Source: Natrinema sp. CBA1119 | GTDB taxonomy: Archaea > Halobacteriota > Halobacteria > Halobacteriales > Natrialbaceae | Reading direction: 5' to 3' | NCBI RefSeq assembly: GCF_002572525.1 | Contig: NZ_PDBS01000001.1 | Coordinates: 3,534,001 to 3,598,000, forward strand | Length of the DNA: 64,000 bases | Shown: in pieces, positions 1-8,694 of the stretch | How the letters are laid out: the number at the start of each line of letters is the position of its first letter | How positions within the stretch are numbered: position 1 is the stretch's first letter | The notes under the pieces: model-generated | Database searches by the model: none | Told to the model about the DNA's origin: nothing | The model's input: only the letters and a program-made list of their open reading frames with translations | Translations under genes and position numbers: made by a program

Positions 1-662
1 CGCTCCGCCGAACACGCGAAACAATCGAAATCGCCCGGCAAGTCGTCTCCGGGGAGGTCGTCTCCTACGACGGCGAATACTTCTCCCTCGACGGTTTCCG
101 ACTGCGCTGTGACGCTCCCGACCCCGAGCCCCCCATCGATGCGGCGGGACTCGGCCCGAAGGCCGTCGAACTCGCCGGCCGGTTCGCCGACGGCTGGCAC
201 TCGGTCAACTACACTCGAGACGGGCTCGCGGAGCGTCTCGAGGACCTTCGTCGCGGCGCCGAATTGGGCGACAAAACGCTCGATGACGTTCGCGTCACCC
301 TGTCCGTCGGTTGTTGTGCCCTCGAAGACGGGGAGCGAGCTCGGGATCTCGTCGCCCAGCACATCGCTTTCTACATCGGCGGCATGGGGACGTTCTACCG
401 GGACAACCTCGCTCGACAGGGGTACGAAGACGTCGCCCACGAGATCTACGAGACGTGGCAAGAGGGTGAGAAAGGGCAGGCGACGGCCATCGTGAAAGAG
501 CAGTTGCGCGATCAAATGGGCGCCGCGGGAACGCCCGAGGAAGCGCGAGACCAGTTCGAACAGTTCCTCGATATGGACGGTGTCGATGCGATCAACGTCT
601 CGTTCCCACGGGGTGCCGGTCCCGAAGAGGTACGCGAGACGATGACCACGCTCGCGCCGTAA
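1..662 (+). CDS. LLM-class flavin-dependent oxidoreductase, C-terminal part (5' end outside window)
   Basis: The frame is open from base 3 and ends in TAA at 660-662, giving 219 residues of a bacterial-luciferase-like (LLM) protein. Visible family features are a Y-D-G-E-Y-F-S segment, the GP-K-A-V-E-L-A-G-R-F-A-D-G-W block of the TIM barrel, and a C-terminal helical part like those of the two complete LLM proteins at 55811 and 58524. The family uses reduced FMN or F420 to oxidise or reduce organic substrates. The N-terminal half of the barrel is missing because of the window edge, so cofactor and substrate cannot be argued. Confidence 0.85.
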   Translation, partial: LRRTRETIEIARQVVSGEVVSYDGEYFSLDGFRLRCDAPDPEPPIDAAGLGPKAVELAGRFADGWHSVNYTRDGLAERLEDLRRGAELGDKTLDDVRVTLSVGCCALEDGERARDLVAQHIAFYIGGMGTFYRDNLARQGYEDVAHEIYETWQEGEKGQATAIVKEQLRDQMGAAGTPEEARDQFEQFLDMDGVDAINVSFPRGAGPEEVRETMTTLAP

Positions 663-1198
663 CCGCGGGCCCAGTCGGACGGGAGCCGTCCCCGTCACAT
701 ACGGGCAGTAACGCAGACCCGTCGATCCCGGTGGCCCTGTGGAGCAGTTGGCTTCGGCGATCAGGGGTCGGGACGGTCACCGAGTCGATCAGCCATCTTC
801 GTAGCACCGAATGCCGTCCTCAAGAACACGCCGGCCGCCCCCGTTGTCCTCGAGGTATTCGACGAGTTCGGTGTCCGTAGAGAGATGACTGCTCCGCCGT
901 TCTGTACCCGCTCCGTCCTTCGTGATCCGAACGGCCGTCGGTCGATCCGATACGACTCGATCGAGTGTGACTTCCAACCCGGTGACGGACCGTCCGAGAC
1001 ACGCCCCGTACCGATCGTGTACCGGTCCGTAGCCTGGAACACCAGTTCGAACCGGTATCATCTCGAGGTGCGCTAACGTATCTTAGAGTCGACGGACGCC
1101 GTCCGCGACGCCGTCGTCGACACGGCACGCGGTGACGCTATTCCGCTCGCAGTCGGTAGCCGTGAAACGGACTGATGTGCTCGAGCGCTCGGTCCGGT
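663..1198. other. Intergenic stretch, no convincing gene
   Basis: Several overlapping frames are open here on both strands, but none has a recognisable domain. The most acidic is a 90-codon minus-strand frame at 789-1061. It has a weak TATA-like stretch (about 1079-1089) some 24 nt before its ATG. It is left as an unproven hypothetical. Confidence 0.4.
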
Positions 1199-2425
1199 CT
1201 ACGTTTCCACGCCGTACTGCTTCGCGATGGTATTGAGTTGGATCTCGTCGGTTCCCTCGACGATTCGCTGGATGCGGGCGCGATGAAGGCGATCCATGAA
1301 GGGGTTCTCCTCGGAGAGACCGTTGGCGCCGTGAATCTGGACGACATCGTCAGCAATCTCCCAGAAGGCGTTGGTCGCGAACCACTTAAGAATCGACGAC
1401 TCGGCGATCGCGGTCTCTCCCTGATCGAGCAGCCAGGCGCACTTGAGGCCGACGGTGTCGGCAGCCATCGCATTCGCTCGGCCCCGTGCGATCTTGTGCG
1501 AGACCGCCTGATACCGGCCAATGTGCTCGCCGAACGCCTCGCGTTCGTTCGCGTACTCGGTGGCTGTATCGAGCAGCCACTCCGCGTGGCCGACCGCCGT
1601 CGCACCGATCTCGATGCGACCGAGTCCGAGGAACGACATCGCATCGTAGAACGCGTTGTCGACGCTCCCGAGGACACGATCCGCCGGCAGTCGGACGTCG
1701 TCGAAGTGGACTTCGGCCTGAATGCCGGTCGCACCGACGGCGTTGTTCAGGGATCCGATCTCGTACTCGTCCTCCTCGACGATGAAACACGTGATGCCGT
1801 CGTACCGGCCGGCCTCCTCCTGCGACGTCGTCCGGGCGAACACCTGGATGAAGTCGGCGTACGGGGCGTTCGTGATCCACTGTTTGGTGCCATTGAGCAC
1901 CCACTCGTCGCCGTCCTTCTCGGCTCGCGTCTCCATGTTCGGCGAATCCGATCCTACCCCCGGCTCCGTCTGGCCGAACGCGGTCGTCTTCTCCGCGCGC
2001 ATCGTCGGCTCGAGGTAGCGTTCGATCTGTGATCCTTCCGCCTGCGCGAGCAGCGGCTTCGGTCCGCCAGGACCGGCTAGAACATCCGACGCCAGCGGCA
2101 CCGCTTTGGTTGCGATGTGTTTGTTCGCCCGATACCACGTGACAGCCGAGACATCTTCGCCCCCGACCTCCTCGGGCATGTTCATCGCGTAGAAGCCGGC
2201 TTCCGCGCTCTTTCGTCGCACTTTGGCTTTCGCCTCGAGCACCTCATCGGTCAGTCGGCCGTCCGGTTCGTGTCCGAGCCGGGGATTGGTGAGTGTCTCG
2301 CCGAGATCGTCCGCGATCGGCTTTACTTCTTGTTCGACGAACTCGTCAAGACTCTGGAGGATGAGTTCCGTCTCTTCGTCGGTCCCGAACGAAACGCCGG
2401 AACCAGTCTTCGCTGATTGTGCCAT
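1199..2425 (-). CDS. Acyl-CoA dehydrogenase family protein (paralogue of 38865-40091)
   Basis: A 408-residue FAD flavoprotein that would introduce a 2,3-double bond into an acyl-CoA and pass electrons to ETF. The start at 2425 (MAQSAK...) is chosen because it gives exactly the length and N-terminus of its close paralogue at 38865; the frame stays open further upstream without support. The FAD/substrate block (TAFGQTEPGVGSD), the W-I-T-N block and the C-terminal catalytic-loop signature VEGTDEIQ are present, with the putative base at Glu394. A TATA-like box (about 2453-2463) lies upstream. Substrate unknown. Confidence 0.93.
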   Translation of the reverse strand: MAQSAKTGSGVSFGTDEETELILQSLDEFVEQEVKPIADDLGETLTNPRLGHEPDGRLTDEVLEAKAKVRRKSAEAGFYAMNMPEEVGGEDVSAVTWYRANKHIATKAVPLASDVLAGPGGPKPLLAQAEGSQIERYLEPTMRAEKTTAFGQTEPGVGSDSPNMETRAEKDGDEWVLNGTKQWITNAPYADFIQVFARTTSQEEAGRYDGITCFIVEEDEYEIGSLNNAVGATGIQAEVHFDDVRLPADRVLGSVDNAFYDAMSFLGLGRIEIGATAVGHAEWLLDTATEYANEREAFGEHIGRYQAVSHKIARGRANAMAADTVGLKCAWLLDQGETAIAESSILKWFATNAFWEIADDVVQIHGANGLSEENPFMDRLHRARIQRIVEGTDEIQLNTIAKQYGVET

Positions 2426-2797
2426 GCGTACACAGCTCATTAGTCCGAATACACATATAAATATCGCCATTGGCATGGGAAAGCTGTCATGAAGTGGCAG
2501 CCCTTGGACCGGACCGCGGACCTGCCCGCCGCTTCGGCAGCGGTCGAATGGTCCCGCCACCGAGCGGACAACGGTGCCACTGCGGTTTCGCGTCCCGCTC
2601 CGGTTCCTTTCCCGGCGGGAATCGTACCGAAGAGCCCTGGTTCGATTCGGCGCACTGTGTCATCTTCTCGCTGTGAGTCCCGTTTCAGCAGGCAAACATG
2701 CCGCCGGTCGGTGCAGTCACCGGCGTGCGACTAGATTCGGGCTCGGTATCGCCCTCCGACGGACTCCTGATCAGCGACGACCCGATTTGAGTACAGC

Positions 2798-2881
2798 TAT
2801 AGTAGCCACTGAAAGTCACTGCACATCTAATCGCATGACTACGTTGCGATCAGTGTGTAAATCGTTTCAGTGGCTACTATA
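2798..2881. mobile_element. 84-bp MITE-like palindromic element, copy 1
   Basis: The element begins TATAGTAGCCACTGAAA and ends TTTCAGTGGCTACTATA, a 17-bp perfect terminal inverted repeat. It has an imperfect palindromic interior and no coding capacity. Copies of the same ends occur at 27681-27764 and 44030-44112, and a solo end at 34923. The outer TA bases suggest TA target duplication (inference). Confidence 0.8.
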
Positions 2882-3043
2882 AACCTCCCTATCACAGAGG
2901 AGCAAGCAACGGGAGTATTGACATCTGAGAAATGGGCGCACGATCACGCGGAGCGCGTCCCGTCAAACGATCGCGTTCGAACCGTCATAGCCCCCTAGTA
3001 GTCACTTATGGGAGGAAAAATTCAAACACGTGGAGGAGTCACC

Positions 3044-3307
3044 ATGGAATGGATACTCATGACTGTGAAGGCCGTCACCCTCACGCCTGTCGATCGAATT
3101 CCGTGCGACTCGCGCATCCATCACTACGACGAACTCTGCGAGTCCGCAAAAAATCACCTGCCCCGTTTGGTCAGGACCGACGGGATGACTGTTCTAGTCC
3201 CCGATACGGTAGGTGCTGCGCTCGAACCATACGACATCGTAAAATTCACGGGATACTATCGAGTTACGGTTGGCGAAGAACCGTCGTCAGTGCGCGTCTC
3301 TAGCTGA
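3044..3307 (+). CDS. Small conserved haloarchaeal-type protein, function unknown
   Basis: An 87-residue acidic/neutral protein. The ATG at 3044 follows a GGAGGAG stretch (3032-3038), which supports this start. The ATG at 3059 (MTVKAV...) is the alternative and aligns better with its paralogue. The sequence shares an S-R-x-x-H-Y-D-E-L core, a following A-K...P-L segment and a C-terminal V-K-x-T-x-Y-Y motif with the protein at 41476-41685, so the two form a local family. No catalytic motif, membrane segment or signal is visible. Function not assignable. Confidence 0.65.
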   Translation: MEWILMTVKAVTLTPVDRIPCDSRIHHYDELCESAKNHLPRLVRTDGMTVLVPDTVGAALEPYDIVKFTGYYRVTVGEEPSSVRVSS

Positions 3308-3664
3308 TCTCATCGTGGCGTCATCCGCATACTCCTCGCGAACGCTGCGTTCGAGCGACCGCTGTCATACTGCCCCAGTTCCATGGTACTTCGGCTCATC
3401 AATGGCACTTTGTCACAAACAGGAAGTCGATTTGTTTGGACACGGAACGTGGGCTCTCTTCCAAATATATAACGACCTAAGTACGTTATCAGCGGCCCGC
3501 AATGTCACAATATAACTGCCAAGACTCGTGCTGGCTAGCTATTCAATACCGGAGCAGTGCCAGCGTCGGATCGATCGGCTGATCCCGGCTCGGTCGACGG
3601 AACGGGTTCATGGACAGCAGATCAGTGAAAAACACTATAACGCTACTCGCAAGAGGAGACGACC
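3308..3664. other. Intergenic stretch before the acyl-CoA ligase gene
   Basis: No gene is supported. AT-rich patches (about 3463-3475 and 3510-3517) look promoter-like. A CTATAACG box (about 3634-3641) lies some 27 nt before the ATG at 3665 and probably serves the ligase gene. Confidence 0.5.
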
Positions 3665-5194
3665 ATGAACGGGTTGACCCTCGGTAACGTGACAGAGACG
3701 AACGCACGGAAGTATTCGAACGGCAACTGTCTCGTGTCGCTCACCGGCGGGACGCGAGACGAGATTACGTTCCGGGAGTTCGACAATCGGGTGAACCAGA
3801 TCGGGCGAGCGCTCGCGGACCGCGGCCTCTCGAAGGGGGACCGCATCGCGGTCTACATGCAGAACCACCCCGAAACGATCCAGACGTACTACGCAGCAAT
3901 GAAACTCGGCGCACTGCCGGTACCGATTAACCACCGATTCAAGGACGAAGAAGTCGGGTACGTCCTCCGGGACAGCAGTGCATCGTTCTGTCTCTTCGAT
4001 GAGGAGGCGCGAGAAACAATCTCCACGGTCGCTACGCGGGACGAGACGGAAATCGACGAGTATCTGTACCTCGGCTCGGACGTTCCCGACTTCGCTGACG
4101 GCTTCGACGCCATCCTCGAGGACACTTCTACCGACCGAATCGACATCGTCCCGGACCGACTCGACGACGCGGCCCTCATGTACACGAGCGGAACGACGGG
4201 GAAACCGAAGGGGTGCGTGCTCACGCATGACAATATCTTGCAGAACTCCGTGAACACGGTGTATAGCTGTAACTTCGAGGAGAACGAGGACCGCTTTCTC
4301 GTAGTGACGCCGCTGTTTCACATCGCGGCGGTCGCGTTGTTCAACAACACGTTCTACTGCGGATCGACGACGTATCTGATGAACGATTTCAATCCGGATC
4401 GCGTAATGGAGGTCATCGACGCCGAGGACATCACCGGATCGTTCTTCGTGCCCATGATGAGCCGTGCACTGCTCGACGCTGACGGGTTCGACGACTACGA
4501 TATCGACTCGTTCGAGCACTACATGACCGGCGCTGCACCCTCCGGAAAGGAACTCAAAGAAGAAATCATCGACGCGTTCGACGCGAACCTCTATGAGGTG
4601 TTTGGACAGACGGAGATGGCCCCAGTCACCTGTCTGCTCGATCCCGAAAACGCACTCGAGAAGCCGGACAGCATCGGAAAGCCGATCACCAATGTGACGG
4701 TCAAAGTCGTCGATGCGGACAGAGAGGAAGTGGAACCCGGCGAGGTCGGTCGAATCGCGTATCGCGGTCCGACCGCGTTCAGGGAGTACCTCGGAATGCC
4801 GGAGAAGACTGACGAGGTCTTCGACGACGAGGGATACTTCGTTTCCTCGGATCTCGTCCGCCGGGACGAGGACGGATTCCTCTACTTCGTCGGCCGGTAC
4901 GACGACATGATCGTCTCGGGCGGTGAGAATATCTATCCCGCCGAGATCGAGGAAGTACTTCACGAACACGAGAGCATCTCGGAGGCGGCCGTCGTCGGCG
5001 TTCCGGACGAGGAGTGGACGGAACGCGTGAAGGCTGCGGTGGTCCTCCACGACGGCGAATCGATGACTTCCGAGGTAGTCATGGACTACGTTGGGAGTCG
5101 CATCGCTGATTTCAAGAAGCCTCGCGAGGTGGAATTCTACGAGGAATTGCCGCGCAATCCGACCGGTAAAATCCTCAAAGAGAATCTCTCGTGA
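3665..5194 (+). CDS. AMP-forming acyl-CoA synthetase (ANL superfamily)
   Basis: A 509-residue ligase that would adenylate a carboxylic acid with ATP and transfer it to CoA. The P-loop A3 motif YTSGTTGKPKG is at residues about 173-183. The Y-E-V-F-G-Q-T-E motif, the S-D-L hinge region, a G-R-Y-D-D-M-I-V-S-G-G-E-N-I-Y-P block and the catalytic lysine motif PTGKILKENL at the C-terminus are all present, so the enzyme looks intact. An ATG with GAGGAG upstream (about 3654-3659) and a TATA box mark the start. A decayed relative lies at 6049-6360. Substrate unknown; an aliphatic or aromatic monocarboxylate is possible. Confidence 0.95.
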   Translation: MNGLTLGNVTETNARKYSNGNCLVSLTGGTRDEITFREFDNRVNQIGRALADRGLSKGDRIAVYMQNHPETIQTYYAAMKLGALPVPINHRFKDEEVGYVLRDSSASFCLFDEEARETISTVATRDETEIDEYLYLGSDVPDFADGFDAILEDTSTDRIDIVPDRLDDAALMYTSGTTGKPKGCVLTHDNILQNSVNTVYSCNFEENEDRFLVVTPLFHIAAVALFNNTFYCGSTTYLMNDFNPDRVMEVIDAEDITGSFFVPMMSRALLDADGFDDYDIDSFEHYMTGAAPSGKELKEEIIDAFDANLYEVFGQTEMAPVTCLLDPENALEKPDSIGKPITNVTVKVVDADREEVEPGEVGRIAYRGPTAFREYLGMPEKTDEVFDDEGYFVSSDLVRRDEDGFLYFVGRYDDMIVSGGENIYPAEIEEVLHEHESISEAAVVGVPDEEWTERVKAAVVLHDGESMTSEVVMDYVGSRIADFKKPREVEFYEELPRNPTGKILKENLS

Positions 5195-5454
5195 GGATCG
5201 GGAACGATCGACGAGCCGTCCCGCTCGTTGATGTCATCGTTCCCCGTGTTCGGCAGGGAGTAAACAATCTCGAAGTTTAGACTCGAGCGGTCCTCGGCTG
5301 TCCCGATATTGACGGCCGGGAGCCGTCGGATCTTCGGTCCGGGACCGGTGGTAGCCGTTGGCAGTTATCGGTGTTATACCGGTCTCAGGGCGGGTCGACA
5401 CTGCATAGTGCTTCGCCGCACAGAGTCGGTTTCGGTGTCACTGCCCAGCAACAA

Positions 5455-5460
5455 TATAAA
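5455..5460 (+). promoter_or_regulatory. TATA box of the AsnC-family gene
   Basis: TATAAA about 24 nt before the ATG at 5481, the spacing expected for an archaeal leaderless transcript. It supports 5481 over the internal ATG at 5496. Confidence 0.65.
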
Positions 5461-5480
5461 GAGATTTTAATAGTTAGTAG

Positions 5481-5981
5481 ATGCAGTACCAGAATATGCC
5501 AAGCCACGACAAAGACGATGTTCTCGAGATAGACGAGATCGATAGACGGATTCTGGAAATACTGGCGAACGATCCGCGAAGCCCGTACGCCGATATCGCG
5601 GACGAATTGGCGAACTACGACATCGATATGAGCAGCGAAGGGGTCCGCCGACGCGTCACGTCGCTGCTCGAGAATATGACGAGCTTCTTTCTTCCGCGTC
5701 CGGAACGCAATAGCTGGGAGATCGTTCTGATCACGATCGAGACCATCGACAAGGCGAACTCGAAACAGGAAGTCTTCGAGGCGATGGCGAACATGGACTT
5801 CTGGTTCGTTGCCGACGGATTCGGAACTATCGATCTGTACGGAATCGCCACCGCAGAGTCGAACGCGAAAATCGACGACCTGCTCACTCAGGTGCGGGCG
5901 CTCGATTCGGTGGCTGAGCTCGACTATTTCATCGAAACCGATCGCAACGTAAACATTAGAAACTACCTCCCAGTTTATTAG
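5481..5981 (+). CDS. Lrp/AsnC family transcriptional regulator
   Basis: A 166-residue protein. The N-terminal part (about 16-65) has the AsnC pattern D-E-I-D-R-R-I-L-E-I-L followed by a helix-turn-helix (ADIADELA...SEGVRRRVTSL). The C-terminal part (about 75-155) is predicted to form the RAM-type alpha-beta ligand-sensing domain seen in Lrp proteins. It probably binds an amino acid or acyl metabolite and regulates nearby genes; the ligand is not predictable. It sits between a ligase gene and a ligase pseudogene plus phosphotransferase, all on the same strand, so local control of acid activation is a reasonable guess. Confidence 0.88.
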   Translation: MQYQNMPSHDKDDVLEIDEIDRRILEILANDPRSPYADIADELANYDIDMSSEGVRRRVTSLLENMTSFFLPRPERNSWEIVLITIETIDKANSKQEVFEAMANMDFWFVADGFGTIDLYGIATAESNAKIDDLLTQVRALDSVAELDYFIETDRNVNIRNYLPVY

Positions 5982-6048
5982 GCCCCTCAACTCTGAGCGA
6001 TCGGTTGGAATGTGACCGTGTAGAACGGCGTACACCGGCGGATTCCGG

Positions 6049-6360
6049 ATGGACCATCGCGACCGGATAGACCGTTTCGTCGGCGAAGTAACCGACGAGG
6101 TCCGCTACGTCCCCGAGGACTCCGATGCCGATTTTCTCCTCTTCGACGATCAGGCGACGCATATCGTCGATGGGATTCACGAAGAACCGATACTGCCGGA
6201 CGATACGCTCTTTGCCGGTGATACTCGTCCCGACTACGCGGACGAGTATGTCGAGTTCCGCGACTCAGCATCGGCCGACTCAGTCGATATCGTTCCATGG
6301 AGAACGTTCTCTCGAACTGGACCAGTGAGTACGACTGGCAACGCACAGCAGGCACCATAG
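6049..6360 (+). pseudogene. Decayed fragment of an acyl-CoA ligase
   Basis: The translated frame keeps an E-V-R-Y-V...D-S-D-A-D-F-L-L-F-D-D block, a D-T-L-F-A-G-D...D-Y-A-D block and a final D-S-V-D-I-V-P. These match residues about 96-163 of the ligase at 3665 in the same order. Just after this, bases 6321-6342 read as TSGTTG if one base is removed, which is the ligase P-loop behind a frameshift. Upstream and downstream parts of the gene are gone. It is a remnant, not a small gene. Confidence 0.75.
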
Positions 6361-6489
6361 TACGGCAACTGGTATTGGCCGACGGTCGGTTGCCGTAACA
6401 CCGTGATTTCACCGCTGGGAATCGGCTTCGGGATCATCCCTAGCCCTATAAGGTCATTTGTCTACAGAGTAGTATAGACGTTGTCTCCC

Positions 6490-7548
6490 ATGACGAACCC
6501 GAACTACTTCGACCGGCTGATCGATGAACCTGCACTGCAACGGTATCTCGAAACGACACTAGGTTCTGCAGATAAATTCGACATCGACTATCATCGCGAG
6601 GGAAAATCCAACGAGACGCTCTTTCTCGACTGGGGTGACTACGATCTCGTCCTCCGTCGACCACCCGCTGGAGCGACGGCTGAATCCGCACACGATGTGC
6701 ACAGGGAATACCGAATCCTGGACGCGCTTCAGGAGACCGACATTCCGGTCCCTCGAACAGTGGCGAGTTGTGACGATCACTCCGTTATCGGCGCGGACTT
6801 CTACCTGATGGAGCGGTGCCAGGGTACCGTCCTCAGAGATGAACCGGAACGGTTCGCGACACCTCAGTACCGCCGGGCCCTGTCGGAACGGTTCATCGAA
6901 ACGATCGCTGCGATCCATACCGTCGATACGGCAACGGTCGGTCTCGATGACCTGGGCCATCCGGATGGGTACACCGAACGGCAGGTCGATCGGTGGACTT
7001 CGCAATTAGAGTGGGCATTCGAACGCACGGAAACGGAGCGATCGATTCCGTTACTCTGGGACGTCGCCGATTGGCTTGCCGCGAACGTCCCGGACGAATA
7101 CGATCATACGCTCGTTCATGGAGACTACAAGCCCGATAACGTCATGTTCGGCCCGGAAACGCCACCGGAACTCACCGCCGTCTTCGACTGGGAACTCTGT
7201 ACTCGAGGGGATCCGGCGATGGACCTGGGCTGGCTGTTGGTCTATTGGCCCGACGAAGGTGACCCAGAATACGGGAGTTCAGCCCTCCCGCAGTTCCTCA
7301 CTCGCGACGGGTATCCGACGCGACGGGAACTCGTCGAACGCTACGAAACTGCCACCGGGAGGGAGTTCGAACAACAGCGGTTCTATCGGACGTTCGGTGT
7401 TTTCAAGATGGCCAGCGCCTGTGAGATGATGTACCGCCGCTATCTCGAGGGGAACGCCGACGACGAGTCGTACTCCAGGATGGAAAACCGAGTGCCGGAT
7501 CTCGCTGAACGCGCGTCCCGAATCCTCGACGGAAACGAACCGTTGTGA
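6490..7548 (+). CDS. APH-like phosphotransferase family protein (ACAD10/11 kinase-type)
   Basis: A 352-residue protein kinase-fold phosphotransferase. The catalytic loop HGDYKPDN is at residues 210-217 and the metal-binding D-W-E motif at 233-235, followed by the family block G-D-P-A-M-D-L-G-W. This subgroup resembles the N-terminal kinase domain of eukaryotic ACAD10/ACAD11, which acts in 4-hydroxy-acid breakdown, rather than antibiotic kinases. The ATG at 6490 is preferred over the TTG at 6481. Being in a region full of acyl-CoA dehydrogenases fits a role in hydroxyacyl-CoA phosphorylation (inference). Confidence 0.88.
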   Translation: MTNPNYFDRLIDEPALQRYLETTLGSADKFDIDYHREGKSNETLFLDWGDYDLVLRRPPAGATAESAHDVHREYRILDALQETDIPVPRTVASCDDHSVIGADFYLMERCQGTVLRDEPERFATPQYRRALSERFIETIAAIHTVDTATVGLDDLGHPDGYTERQVDRWTSQLEWAFERTETERSIPLLWDVADWLAANVPDEYDHTLVHGDYKPDNVMFGPETPPELTAVFDWELCTRGDPAMDLGWLLVYWPDEGDPEYGSSALPQFLTRDGYPTRRELVERYETATGREFEQQRFYRTFGVFKMASACEMMYRRYLEGNADDESYSRMENRVPDLAERASRILDGNEPL

Positions 7549-7765
7549 AGCTCTGTGGGGACAACGATGAGTCAGCGGTATCCTCGAGTGATCATCGAGT
7601 CGAGTTTGACGTGCTCGGTACGGTTCGACATGTTCTCGACTGTGCGCCCTCTATTATGGAAATGGTCCGTTCGATCGCTCGCACCGACACCTCATCGAGA
7701 CGTTCGGGGACCAGTGAATCACCCATCCAATTTATGTCTGTCCGCGTACCATACAAGCGCAGACC

Positions 7766-8692
7766 ATGGCACAGACAGTATCCAACCCGAAGTATCGGGA
7801 GATCAAGGACGGGTTCTACTGGACTCAGGAGTGCCTGCCGCTGGGCACCCTGAGTGAACTCGACCGGTTCGACATGTCGAAGTGGATCGACGCCGACGAG
7901 GAAGTTCACGGCTGCCAGAATGCCTATCTGCTTGACGGAGAGCAGAGCCTGCTGTTCGACACATTAACCCAGCCGAACGGTGACCAGGTGGTCGATCTGC
8001 TTGAGAACTTGCTCGACGGCGATGACCTCGACTACCTCGTCATCTCCCATCCGGAGGCCAACCACGCGGGCAACACGTTCACCATTCTCGAGGCGTACCC
8101 GGAGGCGACACTGCTCGTTCCTGGCGAAGCGGCGGGACACGGCACCGGCCACGGAACTGAGCACGAGCTGTACCACATTGCGACTGACACTCCGGAGGAT
8201 GTCTCCGAACTGGCGAACGAGATCCGATACATCGGTGACGGCGACACCGTCGATCTCGGCGGGTATACCGTCGAGTTTCACAGGCCCGTTGTGGCCGACC
8301 ACTCGTTCACGCTGTGGATGACCGAGCACACCACGAACACGCTGTTCACCGTCGATTGGATGGGCTTTCTCCACCAGAGTTCGAACTGCGTATCATACGT
8401 GCACGAACTCGACCGCGAAGTCACGGTTGAACAGGTATTCCGGTTTCACGCGCTTGCATTTCCCTGGCTCCGCTTCTCGGATGTCGAGGCGATCGAGAAG
8501 GGCGTCGCAGACGTGAGGGAACGGTTCGATCCCGACATCGTTGCGCCGGCCCACGGGATGGTAACGACCGAGAATCCCGGCCAGTACATGGATCTGTTCA
8601 CCGAGGCGGCGGCATACCTCTCCGAGGAGGGTGAGCACGAGAACATGCAGAGCAAACTCGAGTACATTCTGCGGCCGCCGACGGAGGTGTGA
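7766..8692 (+). CDS. Metallo-beta-lactamase-fold protein, flavodiiron (ODP) domain type
   Basis: A 308-residue protein. The motif S-H-P-E-A-N-H at residues 94-100 is the H-x-E-x-(D/N)-H form typical of the diiron domain of flavodiiron proteins rather than the H-x-H-x-D-H form of hydrolases. Further ligand candidates are a D-W-M segment and A-P-A-H-G near the C-terminus. There is no flavodoxin domain, so this is a stand-alone ODP-like protein; Asn replaces the usual Asp. It may sense or reduce O2 or NO, or act on a CoA thioester. It overlaps the RBS of the next gene, forming a two-gene operon. Confidence 0.85.
   Translation: MAQTVSNPKYREIKDGFYWTQECLPLGTLSELDRFDMSKWIDADEEVHGCQNAYLLDGEQSLLFDTLTQPNGDQVVDLLENLLDGDDLDYLVISHPEANHAGNTFTILEAYPEATLLVPGEAAGHGTGHGTEHELYHIATDTPEDVSELANEIRYIGDGDTVDLGGYTVEFHRPVVADHSFTLWMTEHTTNTLFTVDWMGFLHQSSNCVSYVHELDREVTVEQVFRFHALAFPWLRFSDVEAIEKGVADVRERFDPDIVAPAHGMVTTENPGQYMDLFTEAAAYLSEEGEHENMQSKLEYILRPPTEV
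8683..8687 (+). promoter_or_regulatory. Shine-Dalgarno GGAGG deciding the start at 8695
   Basis: GGAGG lies 7 nt before the ATG at 8695, inside the end of the upstream gene. It selects ATG 8695 over the GTG at 8689. Confidence 0.7.
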
Positions 8693-8694
8693 CG

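Noticed and set aside
789-1061. 90-codon minus-strand frame after the LLM gene
   Set aside because: A weak TATA-like box is the only support; no family resemblance, and the strand is open in several frames as is common in GC-rich DNA.
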